Below, piece by piece: positions 25,810 through 39,500 of a DNA stretch of 64,000 nt. The notes beneath the pieces are model-generated. The model saw only the letters and a program-made list of their open reading frames with translations, was not told the origin of the DNA and searched no databases. Position 1 is the first letter of the stretch; each line of letters opens with the position of its first letter. This stretch comes from Babylonia areolata (lineage: Eukaryota; Mollusca; Gastropoda; Neogastropoda; Buccinidae), in the NCBI RefSeq assembly GCF_041734735.1, contig NC_134883.1:15997747-16061746 (forward strand). Direction: 5' to 3'. The position numbers and the translations under genes were made by a program.

Positions 25810-28800
25810 ATAGTGAATAGACGTTAAACTGAAGAAAATACACACATGGGATGACCTGCCCAGCGTGGGACTGGAGGTAACAGCAACAGCCACACACCTT
25901 GTGGTCAGTCCTGACACCTGCTGGGTCAAGTTCCCTGCAGGTAGTCTATGTCAGCCACACCCACCCCACCTCCCCCTGTACCGGGACAGGGTCAAGGTCA
26001 CCTGGTCAAGGTCAGGGCTGGGAGGGAGAGAAAGCAAGGACGGTGTTGTGTAACCCTGGGTCACGGCGACCGTGTGACTCGGGTCAGTGACACCGTCACA
26101 GCTCTTGCCTCCATGGCAGTGTCAGTCTGGGTGTAGATGGTGGGGGGTTCTCCACTTTGAGGCACACTGTCAGAAGTATGTGTGTGTGCCCTTTCATTTA
26201 CACATATTTATGTGCAGACATACATGCAGGCACACAGCACATACACCCCCCACCCCCACCCCCCCAACACACACACACACATGCATTCACTCGCACACAA
26301 ATGCATGCACCAACAAACACAGACCCATACTCACCCACCCACACTTGCACAGCACACTCACCAACGTTTGAACACACACATGCTTACACGTACTTGCACA
26401 CACACTTGAACACGTTCACTCACACACACACACATGCATGCTTTCACACAATTTTCATGCCCACATTCAAGAAATCTAATCAGATGATGAGATGCCTGTG
26501 TCAGTCACTACAAGCGTACCAGTCGGACAGTCACTCACTCACTCTCTCGTTCTTTTCTCCTGTGTGACACTGACTGTATCACTGGTACAGTCACTCTGCT
26601 CTGAGTGTGATCGTGTTACCAGGGGATCAAACGTTAGCGTTCACTGAATCACTGGTTACAGAAACTGGTCAACTAAATGGTGTGTGTTGTGTTGAAGGGG
26701 AGGGGAGGTGGGGTGTTCTTGTGTGGTTTGTGTTGCAGTGATGTTTTATTGTAAAGCTTTGTGAGATGTTGGTAAGCACCACATACAGGTACTACTGTTA
26801 CTACTGCTACAACTGCAGCTGTTACTGCTGCTATTATTATTATTATTATTATTACTCAGCCACTGATTCAGTAATGAACTAATGATTTCAAGAATGGTCA
26901 GTCATTCATTTAACTGGTCAGTAATTGTCTCAAAAGGGTGTTGTAAGATTTATTTTTAAAAAAGGTTGCTGTCAATGATTTTCTTGGTGAGATGTAAAAG
27001 GAAAGATAATCATTCATAATTTTGTATGTAAGGTCTTGTAAGAGAAGGTTTTGGTGAAAAGGCTGCACAATGTGTCCTTGCAAAAAAGAAATCTGATCAT
27101 GTCACATCTCTTCTGCGTCAGTTTCACTGGCTTCCTATAGAATCCTGCATTCACTGTAAACTAGTGACACTTTGTCTTCCAACATTTTGATGAATCTGTT
27201 CCCCCGTATCTCTCTTCTGTGCTGGAAATATACGAACCATGCAGAACGCTAAGATCCACTTCTGAAAGGTTACTTTAAGTCCAAGAACTAATTTCAAATG
27301 CGCAGGGAAAAGGCCTTTTAGGGCTCAAGTACCCCAAGTTGGGAATTCTTTACCAGCATTCCTCAGAAATGCTCCTGATCCCCAGTCCTTTAAATCAGAA
27401 CTGAAAACGCACCTTTTCCGCAAACATTTCTGTACTCAACACAATGGATAGTCCAAAGTCTGTACGCGAAATGGAGTTCTGTGCTGGAGATATTTTGATA
27501 CTTATGTAATCATGTTTTAGTGCATTTGATATTTAATGTGTCTGGGCGTGTGTGTGCGTGTGCATGAGTGTGTGGTTTATGAACTGTGTGTTTTATGGCT
27601 TTTTTTTTCCATTTTAATCTAAGCATTATTTACTTGCATTTAAAAAAAAAAAAATTATTGTTTTGATGGATTAAGCTTGTTTATTCTCAACTGTGAATGC
27701 ATTGGATTGAGTAAGAGCTGTTATAAGTTTTCATGTAATGTTTTATACCTATCTGGATGATGTAAGGCGTTTTGAGCTGCATTAGTATTGGATACCGCGC
27801 CATAGAAAAGTTATGAATTATTATCATTATTATTAAGTAGCTTTCACCTATCTGATGGGTTTGGTCAGGGATCAGTAGCCTGTCTGATGGGTTTGGTCAG
27901 GGATCTGTAGCCTGTCTGATGGGTTTGGTCAGGGATCTGTAGCCTATCTGATGGGTTTTGTGAGGGATCTGTAGCCTGTCTGATGGGTTTGGTCAGGGAT
28001 CTGTAGCCTATCTGATGGGTTTTGTGAGGGATCTGTAGCCTGTCTGATGGGTTTGGTCAGGGATCTGTAGCCTGTCAGATGGGTTTGGTCAGGGATCTGT
28101 AGCATTTCTGATGGGTTTTGTGAGGGATCTGTAGCCTGTCTGATGGGTTTGGTAAGGGATCTGTAGCCTGTCTGATGGGGTTTGTGAGGGATCTGTAGCC
28201 AGTCTGATGGGTTTGGTCAGGGATCTATAGCCTGTCTGATGGGTTTGGTCAGGGATCTGTAGCCTGTCTGATGGGTTTTGTGAGGGATCTGTAGCCTGTC
28301 TGATGGGTTTGGTCAGGGATCTGTAGCCTGTCTGATGGGTTTGGTCAGGGATCTGTAGCCTGTCTGATGGGTTTTGTGAGGGATCTGTAGCATGTCTGAT
28401 GGGTTTGGTAAGGGATCTGTAGCCTGTCTGATTGGTTTGGTCAGGGATCTGTAGCCTGTGTGATGGGTTTGGTCAGGGATCTGTAGCTTGTCTGATGGGT
28501 TTGGTCAGGGATCTGTAGCCTGTCTGATGGGTTTGGTCAGGGATATGTAGCCTGTCTGATGGGTTTGGTCAGGGATCTGTAGCCTGTCTGATGGGTTTGG
28601 TCAGGGATATGTAGCTTGTCTGATGGGTTTGGTCAGGGATCTGTAGCCTGTCTGATGGGTTTGGTCAGGGATCTGTAGCCTGTCTGATGGGTTTGGTCAG
28701 GGATCTGTAGCCTGTCTGATGGGTTTGGTCAGGGATCTGTAGCCTGTCTGATGGGTTTGGTCAGGGATATGTAGCCTGTGTGATGGGTTTGGTCAGGGAT

Positions 28801-31800
28801 ATGTAGCATGTCTGATGGGTTTGGTCAGGGATCTGTAGCCTGTCTGATGGGTTTGGTCAGGGATATGTAGCCTGTCTGATGGGTTTGGTCAGGGATATGT
28901 AGCCTGTCTGATGGGTTTGGTCAGGGATATGTAGCCTGTCTGATGGGTTTGGTCAGGGATATGTAGCCTGTCTGATGGGTTTGGTCAGGGATCTGTAGCC
29001 TGTATGATGGGTTTGGTCAGGGATCTGTAGCCTGTATGATGGGTTTGGTCAGGGATATGTAGCCTGTCTGATGGGTTTGGTCAGGGATATGTAGCCTGTC
29101 TGATGGGTTTGGTCAGGGATATGTAGCCTGTCTGATGGGTTTGGTCAGGGATATGTAGCCTGTCTGATGGGTTTGGTCAGGGATATGTAGCCTGTCTGAT
29201 GGGTTTGGTCAGGGATATGTAGCCTGTCTGATGGGTTTGGTCAGGGATCTGTAGCCTGTATGATGGGTTTGGTCAGGGATCTGTAGCCTGTATGATGGGT
29301 TTGGTCAGGGATATGTAGCCTGTCTGATGGGTTTGGTCAGGGATCTGTAGCCTGTATGATGGGTTTGGTCAGGGATCTGTAGCCTGTCTGATGGGTTTGG
29401 TCAGGGATATGTAGCCTGTCTGATGGGTTTGGTCAGGGATATGTAGCCTGTCTGATGGGTTTGGTCAGGGATCTGTAGCATGTCTGATGGGTTTGGTCAG
29501 GGATATGTAGCCTGTCTGATGGGTTTGGTCAGGGATATGTAGCCTGTCTGATGGGTTTGGTCAGGGATATGTAGCCTGTCTGATGGGTTTGGTCAGGGAT
29601 CTGTAGCCTGTCTGATGGGTTTGGTCAGGGATCTGTAGCCTGTCTGATGGGTTTGGTCAGGGATCTGTAGCCTGTCTGATGGGTTTGGTCAGGGATATGT
29701 AGCCTGTCTGATGGGTTTGGTAAGGGATCTGTAGCCTGTCTGATGGGGTTTGTCAGGGATATGTAGCTTGTCTGATGGGTTTGGTCAGGGATCTGTAGCC
29801 TGTTTGATAGGTTTGGTAACGGATCTGTAGCCTGTCTGATGGGTTTGGTAAGGGATCTGTAGCCTGTCTGATGGGTTTGGTCAGGGATATGTAGCTTGTC
29901 TGATGAGTTTGGTAAGGGATCTGTAGCCTGTCTGATGGGTTTAAGTTTGGTCTTTGATAACGTCATACACCCCCACTGCTTGCATCAAGGTCACCTGTAA
30001 GGCAGAGTGAAAGTCGGTGTGACCTGGGAGCGTGAGGATCACTTGATACCTTGGCAGGTGTGGGGACAGCAAACTGAGCCAGTGTCTATGACTTGTGGTG
30101 GTGCTGCTGCATCATGAGTATAATCAGCTGGCCACACTGGGAACAACTCTGGTCATCTACCTGTAGCCAGAACCCTCACCTCCCCACACTACCCCCTAAA
30201 CCCTCCCCCCTGTCTGATGTCTCTGTCTGTCTCCTTCACCTTCACCTTTTTCCTTGTGTCTTTCTGTCTGTCTCTCTGTCCCTCTACTCTTTCCTCTTGT
30301 TTTCTGTTCTTTTTTCACTACTCTCTGTGTCTGTCTTATCTGTTTCTCTGTCTCTGTTGCTGTCTGTCTTGTCTGTCTTTGTCACTCTCTCTCTGTCTCT
30401 GTCTCTTTCTGTCTCTGCGTCTATCTGTCTGTGTCTGTCTCTGTGTCTGTCTGTCTCTGTCTCTATTTTGTGAACACAGCGCAGGCCTCCAAGGGTGATG
30501 CAGGATTGTTCCAAGGATGAGTGGAGACAGTGCTTCTCTGGGTCCTCCCCAGCACCTACGGGTGTTTCTCTTTCTTCTTTGACTGGACTAGGCTGACCCT
30601 GGAGAAAGGTCCAGTGACGGTGAGGAAAGATCCACTGACCACAGGGAAAGTCCTGTTGACAGTGGGAAAGACAACAACTTGGGATTCTCTCTTGAGGGCA
30701 CATAAGACCGTGTGGCTGTGTCTGGAGTGGCACTGTCTTCATCTGTCTGCGGGCAGGGGCGGTTTGGTCTGTGGGGTGTGCTTAGCAGCTGGAGGGTGGC
30801 GTCTTTTGCCGGTGGGCTCTGCAGTCATGAAATACTGGCTGGTACACCCATGGAGATACTTGTAAGGTTGTTGCGAGTTGCATCCTGTGGTCTCTTTTGC
30901 CTCTGTTCGGGAGCAGTTATGTCCCTTGAATTCTTAACGGAGTGTCCTGTGCGTGCCTGCACCCATCGTGAACACAGCACAGGCCTCCAAGGGTGGTGCA
31001 GGATTGTTCCAAGGGCGGGTGGAGAGTGCTTCTCTGGGTCCTCCCCAGCACCTACGGGTGTTTCTCATTCTTCTTTCTCTCTGTCTGTCTCTGTGTCTAT
31101 CTGTCACTGTGTCTCTGTCTCTGTCCCTATTTCTTTGTCTCTGTCTCTGTGTCTGTCTGTCTCTGTCCCTGTTTCTTTTTTCTGTTTCTGTCTCTGTCTG
31201 TCTCTTTGTCTGCCTGTCTTCTCTGGCTCTATCTCTGTCTCTGTGCTTTTCATTGCTTTCAGTTTTTCACCGCTTTTGGGGAATGGTGAAATGCAGGTGC
31301 CATCAGACACACAAAGCCATTTTCCTTATGATTTTCTCCATAGTTGTCAGTGTGGTTGGTGAAGACATCACAAGGTGACGAGTGATAACTTTGTGGAATT
31401 TGTGCAGGGTTTGTTGACTCACTTGTGTAAACAAAGTGAGTCTATGTTTTAACCCGGTGTTCGGTTGTCTGTGTGTGTGTGTGTGTCCGTGTGTGTGTGT
31501 GTGTGTGTCCGTGGTAAACTTTAACATTGACATTTTCTTTGCAAATACTTTGTCAGTTGACACCAAATTTGGCATAACAATAGGAAAAATTCAGTTCTTT
31601 CCAGTCATCTTGTTTAAAACAATACTGCACCTCTGGGATAGGCACAAAAAAATTTAAAAAGAAGCCTAATTATATGCAAACTGCATTTACTGTTATATTT
31701 ATATTTTTTGTATTCTCTAAACTTGGCACTTTGACCTCTTATTCTGACACAACAACAAGAGGAGTCATTATTATCATTTTTTGTTCAAACAGGAATTCTT

Positions 31801-33167
31801 TTGCTAAGCATGGAATTTTTATTTATTTTGCAAACGTTTTGGTGCAGATAGTAAAAAAGGGAAATCACTTTTCTGTGGCGTGATATCCAGTACTGACGCT
31901 GCTCAAGGCGCCTTACATCATGGAGCCAGATATAAACATAACATAAAACATTACAACAGCTCAATCCAGTGCGTTCACAGAATGAATAAAAAAGTATGAT
32001 CCACCAGTGAACACCAGTTCTTAACTAGTAACAACACCCTTTTGTGTGAGTTGGGTGTTATGTGTAGAGTTGTTTTTATCCCATTGTTGTCATATGAACT
32101 GTTTTCAGGGTGTTTGTGTAGAATTGTTTGAGTGCCCACCACAATCATAGGATGCATAATGTTATGTGTCTTTGTTGTTACTAAATATGGATTCAAACAG
32201 TAGCCATGGTGCTATGTGTCTTTGATGATGATGAAGTGGATTCAGGCGCTGGGTATGCAGGAATGTTAACCCCAGAGATTGGACGGATCTTCACAGCTGT
32301 AGGATTGACCTGTGATCCCAGAAGATGACAGATTGACACATAACTCTTGTATGTGTGTGTGTGTGTGTGTGTGTGTGATTGTGTGGCTGTGTGTATGTGT
32401 GTGTGTGCGTGCTGTGTGTGTGTGTGTGTGTGTGTGTGATATGTGTGTGTTTGTGTGTACAGGGTCTGTGGTGGGACAGGCGTTCTCAGAGCACCCAGAC
32501 ATTCGCAAGCTGGGCTTCACTGGGTCCACACCCATCGGCAAAACCATCATGGAAAGGTGAGTGAGGGAGAGGGGGGTGGGGCAGTGACGGTTTGTGTAGT
32601 GGCTGGCTGGGGTCAGGAAGCAGCAGACAGATCCTCAGTCTTTTTAAAAATATTTTTTAATAATTTATTTTACATTGAAAAAACGACATTGTAACATGGC
32701 ATGATTCATGTTCAAACATTGAAGTAGAAACATGAAAACAGAAGTTCAGTAAAGAAAAGACATTCAGTAGAAATGTTAACGTGGTGGTCTTGAGTCCTGT
32801 CTTATATTTTTACTGTCATGATTTCATTTAGGGAGTTAGAATATAAATCACCAAGACAGGAGGAAGGAATGTTGTTTGCACTGAGAGAGAGAGGGGGGAG
32901 GGTGCTCCTATAGAAAAAGGATTGTTTTTTAGACAGAGAGGGGAGGGGGGAGTGACATCCACATGGGGAGACTTGCTCTGAGAGAGAAAGAGAGAGAATT
33001 TACAAATATGAATATGAAATGTTTTGCTCAGATTTAGGCCATGGCCCCTTAGTGAAAGGATAAACATAAAAGACAGAGACAGAGAGAGATTAATTCATTG
33101 TGGAAGACCAAATTAAGATTTTTTTTATCTAGACTAACACTGATCCATTGTGTGATATTACTGCCTG

Positions 33168-33206
<39 letters not shown>

Positions 33207-33520
33207 GGTGTGCACTGCGGTGTGTACAGCTGTGCCAAGGCCAACCTGAAGAACACACACACACACGCACACACACACACACACTCACTCACTCACTCAC
33301 TCACTCACTGACGGTGTGCACTATAGTGTGTACAGCTGTGCCAAGGCCAACCTGAAACAAACACACACACACACACACACTCACTGACGGTGTGCACTGC
33401 GGTGTGTACAGCTGTGCCAAGGCCAACCTGAAACACACACACACACACACACACACTCACTCACTCACTCACTCTGACGGTGTGTACTGCAGTGTGTACA
33501 GCTGTGCCAAGGCCAACCTG

Positions 33521-33576
<56 letters not shown>

Positions 33577-36500
33577 TCACTCACTCACTCACTCACTCAC
33601 TCACTAACTGACGGTGTGCACTGCGGTGTGTACAGCTGTGCCAAAGCCAACCTGAAGAAGGTGTCCCTGGAGCTGGGCGGGAAGTCGCCGCTCATCATCT
33701 TCTCTGACTGTGACCTGGAGAAAGCTGTCCGCATGGTGGGTGTGTTGGCATGTGGGTCTGTGTGTGTGTTTGTGAGTGTGTGTGTGTGTTTGTGTGTGTG
33801 TGTTTGTATGAGTGTTTGTGTGTGACAGTGTGTGTGTTTGTGTGAGTGTATGTATGTGTGTGTGTATGTGTGACAGTGTGTGTGTTTGTATGAGTATGAG
33901 TGTTTGTGTGTGACTGTGTGTGTGTTTGTATGAGTGTATGTGTGTGTGTGTGTGACAGTGTGTGCGTGTGTGTGTGTGCATGTTTGTGTTTGTAGGAGTG
34001 TATGTGTGTGTGTGTGTGACAGTGTGTGTTTGTATGAGTGTGTGTGTGTGTGTGTGCATGTGTGTGTGTTTGTATGAGTGTGTGTGTGTGTTTGTGAGTG
34101 AAGTGTGTGTGCATTGGGCGTGGGGGTATTTGGGAGCAATGGGAGGGTGGGGGGAAGGAGGTAGGGAGGTAAGTATGTGTGATTCTGTGTGTGTGTGTGT
34201 GTATGGGAGGGGGGTCTTGAAAAATAGCAGTAAACATAAAAATGATAACCAGATATTCTTCTTGTCTGCCTGAGATGTTTACTGGTAAGAGAGAAATTTG
34301 AGTATAAGATTATGTCTGCCCATTTATGAACATGAGGCTGGTATGCCTTTTTTTTTTTTCATGTGAAACAGTGCACACTATAACATACTGACATCGTATA
34401 TTCAGAGCAGTGTTACGGTACTGTTTGTGTACTGACAGTGTGTATTCAGAGAGATGTATTGACAGTTTTGTCTTTGTCATATGCACAGGGCATGAGTTCC
34501 GTCTTCTTCAACAAGGGAGAGAACTGCATCGCCGCTGGTCGGCTGTTTGTGGAAGAGTCCATTCACGACGAGTTTCTGGAGAGAGTGGTAATTGTTTTTT
34601 TGTTTTTTTCTTTTCTTTTCTGCATTTGGGGGCTGAATAGAATAGAATAGATTTTATTGTCATGAAACCGTAAGGTTTATAAGACACAAGTGCAATGGTA
34701 AATGAATGAACGAATGAAAAAAACCCACACAATTAATCAATCAGTTAATGCAGTAAATTGCAGCAGCATTCATAAACAAATTTTCCCAATCTTGTTTGTA
34801 TATATTCATCATCGGTTAGCATCACCTGACTGGGAATATGTCCTGTGTTATTCGAATTTTGAATATCCTTTGAAAATTGTTGCCTTAAGGTTTTATGTTT
34901 AATACAATGATCAAGAAGCTGGATTTCATCTTCCAGGATGTTACACTTGTTGCACAATCTGTCTTCTTGTGGAATATTTAAATATCTACCTTTCTCAATC
35001 TTTAGGTCATGCGCGCTTATTCTGAGTTTCAAGGTATAATAAACCTGGGCTACAGAAACATGCACATGCATTCAGCACACAACAAGCTGCAATCTCTGAG
35101 TGAAGGAACAGAGAGATTGTAGCCCAGGTTTATTGTACCTTGACTGGACTGGGGTGTTCAGCCAAATTTTTCTTTTTGTCCAGTTCCTGAAGGGTCAGTG
35201 AGGGTCTGGGTTCGAATCTCGCTCTTTGCCCTTTCTCCCAAGTGTGACTGGAAAATCAAACTGAGCATCTAGTCATTTGGCTGAGACAATAAACCAAGGT
35301 CCCGTGTGCAGCACGCACTGAGCGCACTGAAAAGAACCCATGGCAGTGGGATTGTTGTCCTCTGGCAAAATTCTTCAGAAGAAAATCCACTCAGATAGGT
35401 ACACAGATATATATATATATATATATATTTATGCACTCATGGCGTGACTAAATGCGTTGGGTTATGCTGCTGGTCAGGTGTCTGCCTAGTGGTGTAGCAT
35501 ATATGGATGTGACTCCTCCTTGAGAAAATGAAAGTGAAGGAAATTAATATTTTTATTTGATTTAAATTTTGAATGAGACATGGGTGAATTGGTCTTTTCC
35601 ATTTTGTTTTGATTTTTTAAAAACATTATTTGGTGTTCTCTTCAGATGATTTAAGAATGGATGGGTATTCATCCCTGAAATAGAGTTGACTTGATTTTAG
35701 GAGAAGTAACTACATGCACTGCCTGTGACCTGTAAATAACACAGCATGAAGAAGAGAAGTAACTACATGCATTGCCTGTGACCTGTAAATAACACAGCAT
35801 GATGTAAAGAGAAGTAACAGACATGCACTGCCTGTGACCTGTAAATAACACAGCATGAAAAAGAGAAGTAAAAGACATGCACTTCCTGTGACCTGTAAAT
35901 AACACAGCATGATGTAAAGAGAAGTAACAGACATGCACTGCCTGTGACCTGTAAATAACACAGCATGATGTAAAGAGAAGCAACAGACATGCACTGCCTG
36001 TGACCTGTAAATAACACAGCATGATGTAAAGAGAAGTAACAGACATGCACTGCCTGTGACCTGTAAATAACACAGCATGATGTAAAGAGAAGTAACAGAC
36101 ATGCACTGCCTGTGACCTGTAAATAACACAGCATGATGTAAAGAGAAGTAACAGACATGCACTGCCTGTGACCTGTAAATAACACAGCATGATGTAAAGA
36201 GAAGTAACAGACATGCACTGCTTGTGACCTGTAAATAACACAGCATGATGTAAAGAGAAGTAACAGACATGCACTGCCTGTGACCTGTAAATAACACAGC
36301 ATGATGTAAAGAGAAGTAAAGACATGCACTGCCTGTGACCTGTAAATAACACAGCATGATGTAAAGAGAAGTAAAGACATGTACTGCCTGTGACCTGTAA
36401 ATAACACAGCATGATGTAAAGAGAAGTAACAGACATGCACTGCCTGTGACCTGTAAATAACACAACAAAAAGAGCAGTAGTACCTGTACACACTGCCTGT

Positions 36501-39500
36501 AGCCTATAACCATAACATGCACTGCCTGTGACCTGTAAGAAACACACCATGATTTGAAGAGCTGTAACGATGGGTGCAATAGCCGAGTGGTTAAAGCGTT
36601 GGACTTTCAATCTGAGGGTCCTGGGTTCGAATCTCGGTGACGGCGCCTGGTGGGTAAAGGGTGGAGATTTTTCCGATCTCCCAGGTCAACATTTGTGCAG
36701 ACCTGCCAGTGCCTGAACCCCCTTCGTGTGTATACGCAAGCAGAAGATCAAATACGCACGTTAAAGATCCCGTAATCCATGTCGGCGTTCGGTGGGTTAT
36801 GGAAACAAGAACATACCCAGCATACACCCCCCGAAAGCGGAGTATGGCTGCCTACATGGTGGGGTAAAAACGGTCATACATGTAAAAGCCCACTCGTGTA
36901 CATACGAGTGAACGTGGGAGTTGCAGCCCACGAACGCAGAAGAAGAAGAAGAAGAGCTGTAACACCTGTATGCACTGCCTGTGTACAGCTGGTGGAGATC
37001 AGCAAGATGAAGGTGGGCGACCCCCTGGACCGTTCCACAGACCACGGCCCTCAGAACCACCGGGCCCACATGGAGAAGCTGGTGGAGTACTGTGACATTG
37101 GGGTGAAGGAGGGAGCCACCCTGGTGACAGGGGGCAAACAGGTGGACAGACCAGGTGAGACTGGCTCCACGTGCTGAGGGGCAGCAGTTGATTGTGTTGT
37201 GTGAAGGTGGCTCCTCTGAAGGGCTGTGTTGAGGTGTGGTCAGGTGGGCGTGATGTTACCTGTTAGTTTGGCTTGTGTTAGGGTTGATGCCAGCATCATC
37301 CCACCATGCACCCAAGAAGAAATCTGCAAGTTCCCAAGTGGTCCTTAACTTTTTGTGCACCTTGTATGTGGAGCTGTCATTAAAGGTATTTTGCTTTTGA
37401 TGTCTTGGGAAAGTGAACATTCAGTCTAACCTTTTGTCGTTACCATTGAAGTGTACTTGTTAAGCTTACATCAGTCAGAATCTCATGAAAATAGCTGCAA
37501 GATGCAACGGAGTCGTTTTAGCTCCAGTTGTGTTTCGTAACACTTGAAGGTAAATACTGAATGTTTTTATGTTTTTGTTTAGTATTTTTAAGTGGACATT
37601 CCAAGTTGTGTAAGAAGTAAAGTATGCTGTGTTCAAACTGTGTGGAAAGAGGACATCGCAGGTTGTGTAAGAATTGAAGAGTACTGTGTTCAAACTGTGT
37701 AAGTGGACATACCCGGTTAAGTAAAAATTGAAGTACAGAGCATCGAGTGTGTCCTCAGGTCTGTTCTTTGCCCCCACGGTGTTCACGGACGTTGAGGATC
37801 ACATGATGATCGCACAGGAGGAATCCTTCGGGCCAGTCATGATCATCTCCAAGTTCGCTGACGGGTGAGTAAGATAACTCTAGCTTTGGACTGTGTTGGT
37901 GTTGGTGATGGAGTGAGAGCCAAAACATGATGTACGTCTTGATGAACTTTTGCATTTAGTGATTGCTTTCTACCGCAGCGATATCTTAGCATGCAATAGA
38001 GTGGATGGCAAAGAAGCCAGTGTCCATATGTGTATTTCACAGTTTGCATGGTATGTGAATTTCTGCACCTTGCAGCTGCTGAATGTAAAAAAGAAAAGAA
38101 AAACAAACGTGAGAGTACCAGTTTCTGTGGGAAGATGCTGTTTTGACAGATATTTGACCACTATATCCACTTTACTGACAATGATTGTTAAGAATCAAAC
38201 TGGTACATAGTTTGTTTTCATGATGGTTGTTAATTTGTTTTCATGATGGTTGATCTTTTGTAAATTGTTGAGAATCGAACTGGTACATAGTTTCATTTGT
38301 TTTCATGATGGTTGTTCTGTTGCTGTATTGCAGAGTGTAAGTTTTGTAATTCTAAGTCAGATGGATGTGTGCTTCTAACACTAATTGTATGGGAGTATAT
38401 AGTTTTTTTCTTCTGGAAGGTGAGTGTTGAAGATTAGGGACAGTTACTGTTAACAGGTGAGTGTTGAAAGGTGAGGGACAGTTACTGTTAACAGGTGAGT
38501 GTTGAAGACTAGTGACAGTCACTGTTGATAGGTGAGTGTTGAAGATTAGGGACAGTTACTGTTAACAGGTGAGTGTTGAAGACTACGGACAGTCACTGTT
38601 GACAGGTGAGTGTTGAAAGGTGAGGAACAGTCACTGTTGACAGGCGAGTGTTGAAGACCAGTGACAGTCACTGTTGACAGGTGAGTGTTGAAGATTAGGG
38701 ACAGTCACTGTTGACAGGTGAGTGTTGAAGATGAGGGACAGTCACTGTTGACAGGTGAGTGTTGAAGATGAGGGACAGTCACTGTTGACAGGTGAGTGTT
38801 GAAGATGAGGGACAGTCACTGTTGACAGGTGAGTGTTGAAGATTAGGTACAGTCACTGTTGACAGGTGACTGTTGAAGATGAGGGACAGTCACTGTTGAC
38901 AGGTGAGTGTTGAAGATGAGGGACAGTCACTGTTGACAGGCGAGTGTTGAAGATTAGGGACAGTTACTATTAACAGGTGAGTGTTGAAGACTAGGGAAAC
39001 TCACTGTTGACAGGTGAGTGTTGAAGACTAGGGAAACTCACTGTTGACAGGTGAGTGTTGAAGACTAGGGAAACTCACTGTTGACAGTGAGTGTTGAAGA
39101 CTAGGGACAGTCACTGTTGACAGGTGAGTGTTGAAGACTAGGGACAGTCACTGTTGACAGGCGAGTGTTGAAGACTAGGGACAGTCACTGTTGACAGGCA
39201 AGTGTTGAAGACTAGGGACAGTCACTGTTGACAGGTGAGTGTTGAAGACTAGGGACAGTCACTGTTGACAGGTGAGTGTTGAAGACTAGGGACAGTCACT
39301 GTTGACAGGCAAGTGTTGAAGACTAGGGACAGTCACTGTTGACAGGCAAGTGTTGAAGACTAGGGACAGTCACTGTTGACAGGTGAGTGTTGAAGACTAG
39401 GGACAGTCACTGTTGACAGGTGAGTGTTGAAGACTAGGGACAGTCACTGTTGACAGGTGAGTGTTGAAGACTAGGGACAGTCACTGTTGACAGGTGAGTG

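Noticed and set aside
27846-29945. Regular 32-bp direct repeats resembling a CRISPR array
   Set aside because: The repeats are head to tail with no unique spacers, lie in an intron of an animal gene, and have no cas genes nearby.
35669-36610. Three overlapping minus-strand frames of 240-313 codons with a repeating [17 protein letters not shown] motif
   Set aside because: The 55-bp minisatellite unit happens to lack minus-strand stops in all three frames. There is no start context, splice structure or similarity to a known protein.
36569-36650. tRNA-like sequence with A and B boxes (also at 24840-24916 and 18780-18840)
   Set aside because: These are heads of SINEs with SINE bodies, tails and target duplications. 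The acceptor stem does not close as a functional tRNA.
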